Source: Lactobacillus corticis (lineage in GTDB: Bacteria; Bacillota; Bacilli; Lactobacillales; Lactobacillaceae). Taken from it: a DNA stretch of 37,808 nt. The DNA lies in contig NZ_BMAY01000016.1 of the NCBI RefSeq assembly GCF_018327645.1, positions 1 to 37,808 of the forward strand, given 5' to 3'. Positions 25,408-32,777 of the stretch are shown piece after piece (within the stretch, counting starts at the first letter, position 1; the number at the start of each line of letters is the position of its first letter). The position numbers and the translations under genes were made by a program. The notes beneath the pieces are model-generated. The model did no database searches, was not told the DNA's origin, and saw only the letters and a program-made list of their open reading frames with translations.

Positions 25408-26139
25408 TTAAATGTTTAAAAATCTTTGCCACCAGTGTTGTTTTTTAGGTAATTGCATATCTGCCAATGTTCTGCTTGCTTGGCTGCGTTTTTGACTGTT
25501 CTCCTGCGCCTTAGCTAGAATGTCACGATGAACCTCTGCGGCACTCTTTTGCTTATCGGCTTCAACCTGATCGCGTTTTTCAGCTGTAGTTTTGGGTGCC
25601 TGCTTTTCCTCTGAACCGCTATCTCTAACAATTCCAGATATATCTGGCAGTGCTTCGATTTCTGGATCGATTCCAGCTGAATGTCGTCCCAACTTAGGGG
25701 CTTGGTCAGCTTGTTTTTGGGCTGCCAAGATTTCCTTATTCTGCGCGGCAATCGTATCCAGTTTAGACTCCAACTGGCTAATAACCTTATTTTGGGCAGC
25801 AATTGTTTGCTGCAAGGCTCCTAACAACTGCTGCATTTTGGCAGGGTCCAACACTTCCTGTTGATCTTTCTCTGGTTGATGAATCTCAAAAATCTGCCGG
25901 GCTGCCTTTTCAATTGTCAGCCCCTGTTCTTTCGTCAAGCGATGCATCGCTTCTAAGTCTTTGATATCTTGTTCGCGATACAACCGCGACTTTTGCTTGG
26001 TACGTTCAAAATAATGATCATTACCAGTGACTTTTTCAACCATTAAAGAATATCTTCTTAATGATTCCGTGCTGATCCCGACTTTTTTAGCCACTGTTGC
26101 TACACTGGCTAATTCTTCAAATTCGTGCTCCTCACTCAT
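25408..26139 (-). CDS. MerR-type HTH/coiled-coil protein, RacA- or RocS-like
   Basis: A 243-residue protein beginning MSEEHEFEE. The N-terminal MerR-type helix-turn-helix (about 12-80) reads VATVAKKVGISTESLRRYS then SRLYREQDIKDL. A Gln/Lys-rich coiled coil (about 100-150) with repeated IAAQNK follows, then a polar linker and a short C-terminal tail ending KKQHWWQRFLNI. An HTH, coiled coil and aromatic-basic tail is the plan of chromosome-anchoring proteins such as RacA and streptococcal RocS, where the tail binds membrane. It starts 10 bases after ddl. A plain MerR-like regulator is the alternative. Confidence 0.7.
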   Translation of the reverse strand: MSEEHEFEELASVATVAKKVGISTESLRRYSLMVEKVTGNDHYFERTKQKSRLYREQDIKDLEAMHRLTKEQGLTIEKAARQIFEIHQPEKDQQEVLDPAKMQQLLGALQQTIAAQNKVISQLESKLDTIAAQNKEILAAQKQADQAPKLGRHSAGIDPEIEALPDISGIVRDSGSEEKQAPKTTAEKRDQVEADKQKSAAEVHRDILAKAQENSQKRSQASRTLADMQLPKKQHWWQRFLNI

Positions 26140-26149
26140 AGTCTTTGCC

Positions 26150-27238
26150 CTAGTCGTGCTTATGTAACAATTTTGCCTTGTGGTCAAATCTAGCCTGACC
26201 TAATTCAATTAACTTAGTAATCAATTCAGTATAAGGGATACCAGCTTCTTCAAAGAGTTTTGGATACATTGAAATATTAGTAAAGCCTGGCAAGGCGTTT
26301 AACTCGTTAAAAATAACTTTTTGATCACTAGTCCGAAGCATAAAGTCAATTCGTGCTAAACCACTGCATTCAGTTGCTTGGTAAACTTTCAAAGCGTACT
26401 TGCGCGTTGCTTCAACAACTTCAGTCGGCAAGTCAGCCGGAATTTGCAGCTTAGTGGTTGATTCGGCCGCATATTTATTTTCATAAGTGTACCAAGTACC
26501 AGCCTTGTTGATAATTTGGCCAACGCCGGAAACAACTGGCCGGTCGTTCCCAAGAACAGCTGTTTCAACTTCAGTACCATCGATTCCTTCTTCAACCAGA
26601 ATCTTGTCATCGTACTTGAAGGCTTCAGCTAAAGCTGGAGCATAGTCTGCTGCCTTTTGGACGTGGCTGATGCCGACAGATGAACCTTGATTTGATGGCT
26701 TGACAAATAAGTTGCTAGTCCCCAAAGTTTTAACGACATAATCAAAATCAAGCTTTGGGCTTTCCCCATCTTCATACTCAGGCCGCTTAACCGTCAACCA
26801 TTTAGCTACCGGTACACCAGCCCGTTCAGCCAAGATTTTGGTAAAGTCTTTATCCATGGTTACCGCAGCTGCTAAAACGTCATCACCAACAAACGGCTTG
26901 TTCAACAAACGGAAGAGGCCTTGCAATACCCCATCTTCTCCCAAATTACCATGAACGATTGGGAAGAAAATGTCGATTTCGGGCAGGTTGGCTAATTCAC
27001 TGATGTTGCTTAAGTTAGCCAGCTTGTGCGGATTTTCAACTTGGTATGATGGATCTGCCAAAACTTTGAAAGCATCTGCTTCACTAGCAATGTAGCCTTC
27101 ATTGGTAATCCAAATTGGATGCACTTCAAACTTTTCTTTATCAATTGCGTTATAGATATTATGTCCTGATACGATTGAAACTTCATACTCAGACGAGTTA
27201 CCGCCGAAAATTAACCCTACGCTAGTTTTTTTTGTCAT
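26150..27238 (-). CDS. ddl: D-alanine--D-alanine ligase
   Basis: A 362-residue ATP-grasp ligase that makes the D-Ala-D-Ala end of the peptidoglycan precursor. Visible motifs: IVHGNLGEDG (near 94), FVKPSNQGSSVGIS (178-191), VEEGIDGTEVE, CSGLARIDFM and the metal/active-site end FNELNALPGFTNISMYP. Tyr256 in YENKYAAES aligns with the Tyr that marks D-Ala-D-Ala ligases, where D-Ala-D-Lac ligases of vancomycin-resistant lactic bacteria have Phe. AGAGGT precedes the ATG; a TATAAT lies at 27273-27278. Confidence 0.96.
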   Translation of the reverse strand: MTKKTSVGLIFGGNSSEYEVSIVSGHNIYNAIDKEKFEVHPIWITNEGYIASEADAFKVLADPSYQVENPHKLANLSNISELANLPEIDIFFPIVHGNLGEDGVLQGLFRLLNKPFVGDDVLAAAVTMDKDFTKILAERAGVPVAKWLTVKRPEYEDGESPKLDFDYVVKTLGTSNLFVKPSNQGSSVGISHVQKAADYAPALAEAFKYDDKILVEEGIDGTEVETAVLGNDRPVVSGVGQIINKAGTWYTYENKYAAESTTKLQIPADLPTEVVEATRKYALKVYQATECSGLARIDFMLRTSDQKVIFNELNALPGFTNISMYPKLFEEAGIPYTELITKLIELGQARFDHKAKLLHKHD

Positions 27239-27272
27239 TTTTTTACCTCTAAAACTTTACTATCAGTCTTTA

Positions 27273-27278
27273 ATTATA
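27273..27278 (-). promoter_or_regulatory. -10 element of ddl
   Basis: Consensus TATAAT on the minus strand about 35 bases before the ddl start, with a poor -35 (TTCAAT) 17 bases upstream. Confidence 0.5.
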
Positions 27279-27373
27279 CGCATTTCTCGGCCAGGATTGA
27301 ATATTCTAGCAAAATTACTATAATTTTTAACTATTTACCAAGTAGTAAGCGGTTTTTTACCCGTTAAATCCAT

Positions 27374-27379
27374 TATAAT
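27374..27379 (+). promoter_or_regulatory. -10 element of the CAP-domain gene
   Basis: Consensus TATAAT 26 bases before the start codon; no clear -35. Confidence 0.5.
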
Positions 27380-27405
27380 GGAAATAGGAATAAGGGGTGA
27401 GAGCG

Positions 27406-28344
27406 ATGCGTGGATCAAAAATCTTACTGGCAGGGATCATCGGCTTAATGCTGGTACCACAAACGGCAGTTAGTGCAGCTAAAAGCTCAGTCGCACGTTA
27501 CCAAGCACGCTATGCCAAACTAAATAAGCGAAAAGTCGATGCTGAAACCCTAAATACTGAAGGAGCTCTATCTGAAAACTATCGCCTAGATCAACTGGCC
27601 TATCTCAACTACTATCGTAGTTTATTTAAGTTGCCACCTGTTAAGTTAAAAGCAGCTGATAATCGCGCTGCCCAAACCACAGCTGAAGTGATGGCCGCCA
27701 TTTGTGCCAATCCTTTTGTTAACCAGCATGGCCTGCCGCAACGGAAACGGCCAAAGAAAATTAGCCGTGCCAATTGGCGGCTAGCTAAGGAAATTTCTTA
27801 TATTTCTAATCTAGACTTTACTTCAGGCGAAGCTAGTGCCGGCGATATTATAACTGATATGGTTACTGATAAATATAATTTAACCGGTGCTGATACGGGA
27901 CATCGCGCTTGGCTGCTTTCCCCTAAGTTAACCACTGTCGGTCTTGGCGCTGCATATGGCAAAAATGATTACCGTTATTCAGTTATTAAGGTTATTAATG
28001 GAAATGACTATTATCGCCGAATCAAGGTAAAGACCGTGCTCTACCCTAGCAGCTGCTTTCCGGTTCAACTAGCAAAAGGCAGAAACATTTATTGGTCAAT
28101 TTATTTAGTAAACAAGCGAATTAAGAAATTACCTAAAATTTACATTTATGATTTGACTACCAGAAAAAAGTACAAGGCGAGTCGCGTTTCCAACCATAGT
28201 CGTTCATGGTATGGCTACTTCAGAACAATTATCACCTATAAGCCAGGAAAAACCCCATTAAAAGCTGGTCACCACTACAAGGTAGTAGCTAAAAAATTAG
28301 TAACTTACAAATTTGTGCTTTTTGATCAAAACCCCAACGATTAA
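27406..28344 (+). CDS. Secreted CAP/SCP-domain protein
   Basis: A 312-residue secreted protein. A signal peptide (about 1-24, core ILLAGIIGLMLV, cleavage likely after VSA) precedes a basic segment and a CAP-like domain (about 55-190) recognisable from LAYLNYYRSLFKLPPVKL, NQHGLP and GHRAWLLSPKLTTVGLGAA. A further Lys/Tyr-rich basic domain follows (about 200-312). The protein is strongly basic, which suits binding to anionic wall polymers; no LPXTG or repeat anchor is visible. The ATG at 27406 is chosen over a GTG nine bases upstream, using AAGGGGT. Role unknown. Confidence 0.75.
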   Translation: MRGSKILLAGIIGLMLVPQTAVSAAKSSVARYQARYAKLNKRKVDAETLNTEGALSENYRLDQLAYLNYYRSLFKLPPVKLKAADNRAAQTTAEVMAAICANPFVNQHGLPQRKRPKKISRANWRLAKEISYISNLDFTSGEASAGDIITDMVTDKYNLTGADTGHRAWLLSPKLTTVGLGAAYGKNDYRYSVIKVINGNDYYRRIKVKTVLYPSSCFPVQLAKGRNIYWSIYLVNKRIKKLPKIYIYDLTTRKKYKASRVSNHSRSWYGYFRTIITYKPGKTPLKAGHHYKVVAKKLVTYKFVLFDQNPND

Positions 28345-28375
28345 AAAAAGAACGTTCCATGAGGAACGTTCTTTT
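28343..28375. terminator. Bidirectional terminator
   Basis: AAAGAACGTTCC and GGAACGTTCTTTT form a perfect stem with loop ATGA between convergent genes. Confidence 0.9.
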
Positions 28376-29209
28376 CTATTTGGCAGCTGTGGCTTGCCAA
28401 GGTATTGCGCATACGATGTATAAGACAGTACCCACAATTACAAAGTCAAGGAAAGTTGAACTTGCTATTTCAATTAAATAGCCAACTCCGCCCAAATTCC
28501 AAGCTTCAACATTAAACAACACTGGAATGATCGCCATTATTCCTGACAGCAAAATTAACCATCCAGCGGCCCACATTCCGGCGGCAACAATTGTATGGAT
28601 CATTGACCGGGTTGACAACATCTCACGCATTTCGCGAATCATCGAAAGCAGCATAATAATTACACTAACAATGATAACGATGTTAATCACCAGTAAAATA
28701 GTTACTAAATTAGCACCTAACATTACCAAACTCAAGTCAAATGCAGCAGTAACGTAGGCAACTGCTGAACTTTGATGCTCTTTTAATTGTTTTTTGATTC
28801 CCTGAGCATCAGTTGAAGAATCACTAGTTACATCCTTTTGGATGTCATTATAAATAGTCTTAGCTAAAGAACTACTATTAGTCTTCAGCCAGTGGATCCC
28901 CAAAACGTAATCGATTACGTGATTAGCAATCGGCAGTGCTTCTTTTTCACTCAGCAGATTGGTATCATCCGCGGCATCTGCGCCAACATAATCTGCCAAA
29001 GCATTAAAGTGTCCATTTATCTGACGGGCAATAACAGCCGAGTTATTATTGCTCGTAATCTGGCCTTTCATGAAAGATGGATTCAGGAAGGTTCCAGTAA
29101 CTAGGCCTAATCCTATTCCTAAAAATAAAATCAGTGCTAATACTCGCTTATATTGCTTATTCTGTCCCTGATTCATCCGGTGAACTTCTGCTCTGGAAGC
29201 TCCAGCCAT
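28376..29209 (-). CDS. Unknown four-helix membrane protein beside tetR
   Basis: A 277-residue protein with one N-terminal membrane segment (about 22-42), an external region of about 110 residues rich in Ser, Thr and Asp, and three further segments (about 160-192, 205-232, 243-270). The topology of one helix, a large outside loop, then three helices is seen in several uncharacterised Firmicute membrane proteins; I cannot name the family. The second ATG (29209) fits the upstream AGGG better than the first (29215). It begins 17 bases after tetR ends, so the two are almost certainly co-transcribed, and the regulator may control it. Confidence 0.7.
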   Translation of the reverse strand: MAGASRAEVHRMNQGQNKQYKRVLALILFLGIGLGLVTGTFLNPSFMKGQITSNNNSAVIARQINGHFNALADYVGADAADDTNLLSEKEALPIANHVIDYVLGIHWLKTNSSSLAKTIYNDIQKDVTSDSSTDAQGIKKQLKEHQSSAVAYVTAAFDLSLVMLGANLVTILLVINIVIIVSVIIMLLSMIREMREMLSTRSMIHTIVAAGMWAAGWLILLSGIMAIIPVLFNVEAWNLGGVGYLIEIASSTFLDFVIVGTVLYIVCAIPWQATAAK

Positions 29210-29226
29210 GGGCATCCCTCTCTCTT

Positions 29227-29907
29227 TTAAGCTTCTTCCTCAGGTTCTTGGAACATATGATCAACCGCATATCTCACTTCATCAAGATCAATTTGGTTGA
29301 TAATCCGATGGCCTTCGTTTACAGCTTGCTTAATATCCGTAGCTGTACACTTTAAGAATGAGAACATCAAACTTTTAACTGCATAGTCAGCTAACTTTTC
29401 AGGGTCAACGTGGTGCTTAGCCCGGTCATAGTACAAACGGCCAGCACCAGCAGCAACAAATGGAATTCCTACGCTTAATTCATTGAAATCGATATTTTCT
29501 TCATCGAATAAACGCTTCTTAGAAATCCAAGTGTTAAGCATCGTACCCCAGTTGTCTAAAGTCTTGTTGTTCATAAAGGCTTGCATAATAATTTGGTCTA
29601 AACCGTCATCAGTTACGCCCAACTTAACAATTAAGTAAACAAAAGCCTTAGATAAAGCGTATGGGTTCTTTGGTTCATCAGGGTATTTAATCTCTACGCA
29701 TTCACTCAAAGTAGTGAAAACTTGATGCACAATATCGTTAATCAAAGTAGCCTTATGTGGGTAGTAGGATTGTAATAACGATTTTGAAATTCCTGATTCT
29801 TCAGCAATTCTTTGTAATGATACGTTATCAAAACCATTCTCACGGATAAGGCGGAAAGTATTGGATAAAATAACTCTCCGACGTTTCATGTTCTTTCGTC
29901 TTGCCAT
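29227..29907 (-). CDS. TetR-family transcriptional regulator
   Basis: A 226-residue regulator. The N-terminal HTH (about 10-58) reads VILSNTFRLIRENGFDNVS then IAEESGISKSLLQSYYPHK, in which LLQSYYPHK replaces the usual LYYHFKSK. The C-terminal ligand domain is all-alpha. It is followed by a membrane-protein gene and preceded by a promoter overlapped by a dyad (29949-29976), which suggests autoregulation. Confidence 0.88.
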   Translation of the reverse strand: MARRKNMKRRRVILSNTFRLIRENGFDNVSLQRIAEESGISKSLLQSYYPHKATLINDIVHQVFTTLSECVEIKYPDEPKNPYALSKAFVYLIVKLGVTDDGLDQIIMQAFMNNKTLDNWGTMLNTWISKKRLFDEENIDFNELSVGIPFVAAGAGRLYYDRAKHHVDPEKLADYAVKSLMFSFLKCTATDIKQAVNEGHRIINQIDLDEVRYAVDHMFQEPEEEA

Positions 29908-29948
29908 TGTTTTTTGTTCCTTCTCGTTCTTTCTCGTTTAATAAAATC

Positions 29949-29976
29949 ACATATTATTATACAAGATCATATATGT
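29949..29976 (-). promoter_or_regulatory. tetR promoter with candidate operator dyad
   Basis: A minus-strand TATAAT (29956-29961) lies within ACATAT...ATATGT arms that are symmetrical over 28 bases. TetR operators are commonly dyads of this size overlapping the promoter, but the arms are only six bases in AT-rich sequence. Confidence 0.35.
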
Positions 29977-30016
29977 AAAAACATCCATTATTTGGGATTT
30001 TATGGAATTTTACACA

Positions 30017-30046
30017 TAAAAATGATCCTCAATCTGAGGATCATTG
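30017..30046 (-). terminator. Terminator of prs
   Basis: A perfect stem AATGATCCTCA / TGAGGATCATT with TTTTTATG on the minus-strand side, about 30 bases after the prs stop codon. Confidence 0.88.
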
Positions 30047-30073
30047 TCCGTTAAGCATATCATCAATAATGGA

Positions 30074-31060
30074 TTACTTCAAACGATTTTGCTCATCAAA
30101 TATTTCGTGAATTGAGCGGTCGTTATAAATATAATCAATCCCCCGTGCCAATAACTGATCGACTGAAATACGCACCATGCGATCTGGGTATTGTTCGTGC
30201 TGAATCGTATCAGTTACCACAATTTGTTCGATTGGCAAACCATTCAAACGATCAACGGCATTTTGTGACAGCAAGGCATGGGTTACAGCAACATAAACCT
30301 TAGTGGCACCTGCAGCCATAACCGATTTAGTAGATGAAGCAATGCGCGAACCGGTATCTACCAGGTCATCGACAATGATACATTTCTTGCCCTTCACGTC
30401 ACCAATCATGTCGTGAACTTCATCGTCGTAACGCGTTCCCCGTTGATCGACGATTGCAATTGGGGCATCGAAGTATTGACCAAAATTCCGCGCCAGCTTA
30501 GCTCCGGCATGGTCAGGCGAAACGATTACAACATCGTCGCCTTCACGGCCGGCAAAACCATTATCTAAGAAATATTGCGCTAAGAGCGGTTGGGCGTGCA
30601 GGTGGTCAACTGGAATATCGTAAAAACCTTGAATTTGCGAAGCATGCAAATCAATTGTCAACAAACGATCAATGCCGGTTAATTGCAGCAAGTTAGCAAT
30701 TAATTTAGCAGTAATTGGTTCCCGCGACCGCGTTTTGGTATCAGAACGAGAATATGCCAAGTAAGGAACTACGACGTTGATCGTATGAGCGGATGCCCGG
30801 TGCAATGCATCAAGCACTATCTCAAGTTCCATAAAGCTTTGGTTGACCGGATCTTGGATGGTTTGGATGACAAACACATCGCAGCCTCTAACCGTTTCAG
30901 AAATATTTACTTGGATTTCGCCGTCGCTAAAATGATGAACAGCCGTTTCCAGTAACGGTTCACCTAAAATTTTGGCAATTTTTTCATTTAAAGCTGGGTT
31001 GCCGCCCAAGCCAATCAACTTCATTGGGTGCAATAAACGATGGAGTTCTTCCTTATTCAT
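30074..31060 (-). CDS. prs: Ribose-phosphate pyrophosphokinase (divergent paralogue)
   Basis: A 328-residue PRPP synthetase that makes PRPP from ribose-5-phosphate and ATP for nucleotide, His and Trp synthesis. The N-terminus is KLIGLGGNPALNEKIA, then FSDGEIQVNI, the segment YSRSDTKTRSREPITAKL, TIDLHASQIQGFYDIPVDHL, SPDHAGAKLARNF and the PRPP loop CIIVDDLVDTGSR. YSRSDTKTRS replaces the usual YARQDRKxRS and PDHAGAK the usual PDxGGVx, so this resembles the second prs copy known in lactobacilli. The start at 31060 has AGAAGGA upstream; in-frame codons to 31105 lack one. Confidence 0.92.
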   Translation of the reverse strand: MNKEELHRLLHPMKLIGLGGNPALNEKIAKILGEPLLETAVHHFSDGEIQVNISETVRGCDVFVIQTIQDPVNQSFMELEIVLDALHRASAHTINVVVPYLAYSRSDTKTRSREPITAKLIANLLQLTGIDRLLTIDLHASQIQGFYDIPVDHLHAQPLLAQYFLDNGFAGREGDDVVIVSPDHAGAKLARNFGQYFDAPIAIVDQRGTRYDDEVHDMIGDVKGKKCIIVDDLVDTGSRIASSTKSVMAAGATKVYVAVTHALLSQNAVDRLNGLPIEQIVVTDTIQHEQYPDRMVRISVDQLLARGIDYIYNDRSIHEIFDEQNRLK

Positions 31061-31094
31061 AACTGTCCTTCTTCTTAAAAATTCGTACACCATA

Positions 31095-31122
31095 ATTATA
31101 CCCAAAACCTGCGGTTTTTGGG
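31095..31122 (-). promoter_or_regulatory. prs -10 with adjacent dyad
   Basis: A minus-strand TATAAT (31095-31100) directly abuts a dyad, CCCAAAACC-TGC-GGTTTTTGGG (31101-31122, one bulge). The dyad occupies the spacer and -35 region and could be an operator. It could also be a weak terminator of the upstream hydrolase gene, though no T-run follows. Confidence 0.4.
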
Positions 31123-31132
31123 AGTTTGGTAT

Positions 31133-31789
31133 TTATTTGCAAAAATCCTTAATTAAATCCAGCAATTTTAGACTTCTAACTGCATAAGAGGTGTGAGATT
31201 GGCGTGGCATTAAAATCAAGCGCGCATTTTGCATAATTTGACTATACCAACGCACGTGTTCAACCTTCACCCAATCATTTTCACCAACGACACACAAAGT
31301 GGGAGTGGTGATTTTTTTCAAATCGGCTTCTGACATCCAGCTTTCCGTCAATTCCACGCGCGCATCGCGGTCTAAACGGAAAAAGCGTTGAAAGCCTTCA
31401 GTCAAATAATGGTATTTGCGGATTCCGTCACCATTTACAAAGACCCCGGCCACAATCATCTTGCCTAGAAGCTCAGGGTGTTGACTCGCCAGCATCATTG
31501 CAACTAAGCCGCCAGCATCATAGCCAAAGCAATAAGCTCCTTCTAAATGCAGCTGCTTAATAAAAGCGTATAAGTCTTCCACTTCAGTTTGATAGTGTTC
31601 AGCTACTTCGCCTTGACTTAAGCCATGTCCCCGCATATCTAAAATATACACAGTATAGTAGAGAGATAGCGGCGCAGCAATTTTGTCAAAAATCCCCCCA
31701 TCGGCGTGATGACCATGCAAGAGAATCAATGGATGTCCATTTCCTAGCTTGTTATAGTATAGTTCGACCCCGTTTACCTTTTCCTTCAT
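31133..31789 (-). CDS. Alpha/beta hydrolase with Asp at the nucleophile position
   Basis: A 218-residue alpha/beta hydrolase. The oxyanion loop is LLHGHHADG, then DMRGHGLS, the nucleophile elbow CFGYDAGG with Asp91, the acid in VVGENDWV and the base His in QSHTSY. Most relatives have Ser at the elbow (GxSxG); Asp there is typical of epoxide hydrolases and haloalkane dehalogenases. The cap is short. AAGGAG lies before the ATG. It overlaps the glycosyltransferase gene by 38 bases and should be co-transcribed with it. Confidence 0.82.
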   Translation of the reverse strand: MKEKVNGVELYYNKLGNGHPLILLHGHHADGGIFDKIAAPLSLYYTVYILDMRGHGLSQGEVAEHYQTEVEDLYAFIKQLHLEGAYCFGYDAGGLVAMMLASQHPELLGKMIVAGVFVNGDGIRKYHYLTEGFQRFFRLDRDARVELTESWMSEADLKKITTPTLCVVGENDWVKVEHVRWYSQIMQNARLILMPRQSHTSYAVRSLKLLDLIKDFCK

Positions 31790-32603
31790 TATTGCTCCTT
31801 ATCAATGTGCTTTCGCTCAATTTGCGCACAGTTCGCTCGCTTTTACTATTTTCAGATGCCAGCAAACTTTTAATAATTCGGTTCCATACTCGATAATTGC
31901 CTAAAAAGTTATCCTTCACCTTTTTTATGCTGGGCTGATGGATGATGCTGCCCTGGCGCTGACGATAATGGTAGTAAGGATGCTGCGTATAATACATTTT
32001 TTCGCAGTGCGACATATACTTTACGCTAAAAATCTGATCTTCCAGAAGTGAAATATCACGGTCAAATTTAAGCTTGTACTTTCTTACTACTTCAGTCTTA
32101 AAAGCCTTATTCCAGCTATAGCCTTTAATCGGAGACCCAAAGACATTGGTCATTTTCAAATAGGCCTCGGCCCGATTGATTTCTCCGCTTTCAAAATGTC
32201 CGACAACTTTTTCTGGCTTATTGGAATAGTCTAACCAATAGCCACAGGATACCAAATCACATTCTGGATGTTCCTTAAAAGCTCTTAAGAAATAGGCAGT
32301 ATAGCCGTGAGAAACCCAGTCATCGCCATCGTGAAAAGTGAAGTATGGCGTGTCCACATATTTCATACCGACATTGCGTGCTTCTGAGGGACCGCCATTT
32401 GATTTCTGCACTAGCTTAAAGTATGGAAACTGCTGAGCATATTTTTGGGCAATTGCGGCCGAATCATCAGTTGAACCGTCATCAACAACAATTAATTTGA
32501 AATTAGGCTCGTCTTGGCGCAGCAATGCCTCAAAGGCATGTGCTAAGTAATCGGCGGTATTGTAAACCGGCATGATTATAGTCAGCAATGGCTCTTTCAG
32601 CAT
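31752..32603 (-). CDS. GT2-family glycosyltransferase
   Basis: A 283-residue inverting GT-A transferase. It opens with LLTIIMPVYNTADYL, followed by VVDDGSTDDS (40-48), the acceptor/donor motif KSNGGPSEARNVG and the DXD site DGDD (92-95), and ends in a basic C-terminal region. This type adds sugars to exopolysaccharide, teichoic acid or glycoprotein precursors. The last 13 or so residues lie over the start of the next gene and are basic (EGKGKRGRTIL), so the ancestral stop may have been lost. AGGAGG precedes the ATG; a -10 TATAAT is at 32637-32642. Confidence 0.9.
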   Translation of the reverse strand: MLKEPLLTIIMPVYNTADYLAHAFEALLRQDEPNFKLIVVDDGSTDDSAAIAQKYAQQFPYFKLVQKSNGGPSEARNVGMKYVDTPYFTFHDGDDWVSHGYTAYFLRAFKEHPECDLVSCGYWLDYSNKPEKVVGHFESGEINRAEAYLKMTNVFGSPIKGYSWNKAFKTEVVRKYKLKFDRDISLLEDQIFSVKYMSHCEKMYYTQHPYYHYRQRQGSIIHQPSIKKVKDNFLGNYRVWNRIIKSLLASENSKSERTVRKLSESTLIRSNNEGKGKRGRTIL

Positions 32604-32636
32604 AAAATCCTCCTATCGGCTCTTCCTAACCTTTCT

Positions 32637-32642
32637 ATTATA
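32637..32642 (-). promoter_or_regulatory. -10 element of the glycosyltransferase operon
   Basis: Consensus TATAAT on the minus strand 34 bases before the start; -35 not clear. Confidence 0.45.
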
Positions 32643-32777
32643 TCATCTTATTTTTAAGGCGCTAATTCCCATCGATAAGTTATCCTTGATCGGACAAAGA
32701 TGTTAAGAATTTACAAAAGCCTGGTATCTCGATTTTTTTCTAGTATATAATTATGTCTACCAAAGGAGAGCAAAAAG

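Noticed and set aside
32700-32720. WalR- or PhoP-like box (TGTTAAGAATTTACA) upstream of the DUF1002 gene
   Set aside because: Only one half-site fits the WalR pattern and the spacing of a PhoP direct repeat is not met; AT-rich chance match is likely.
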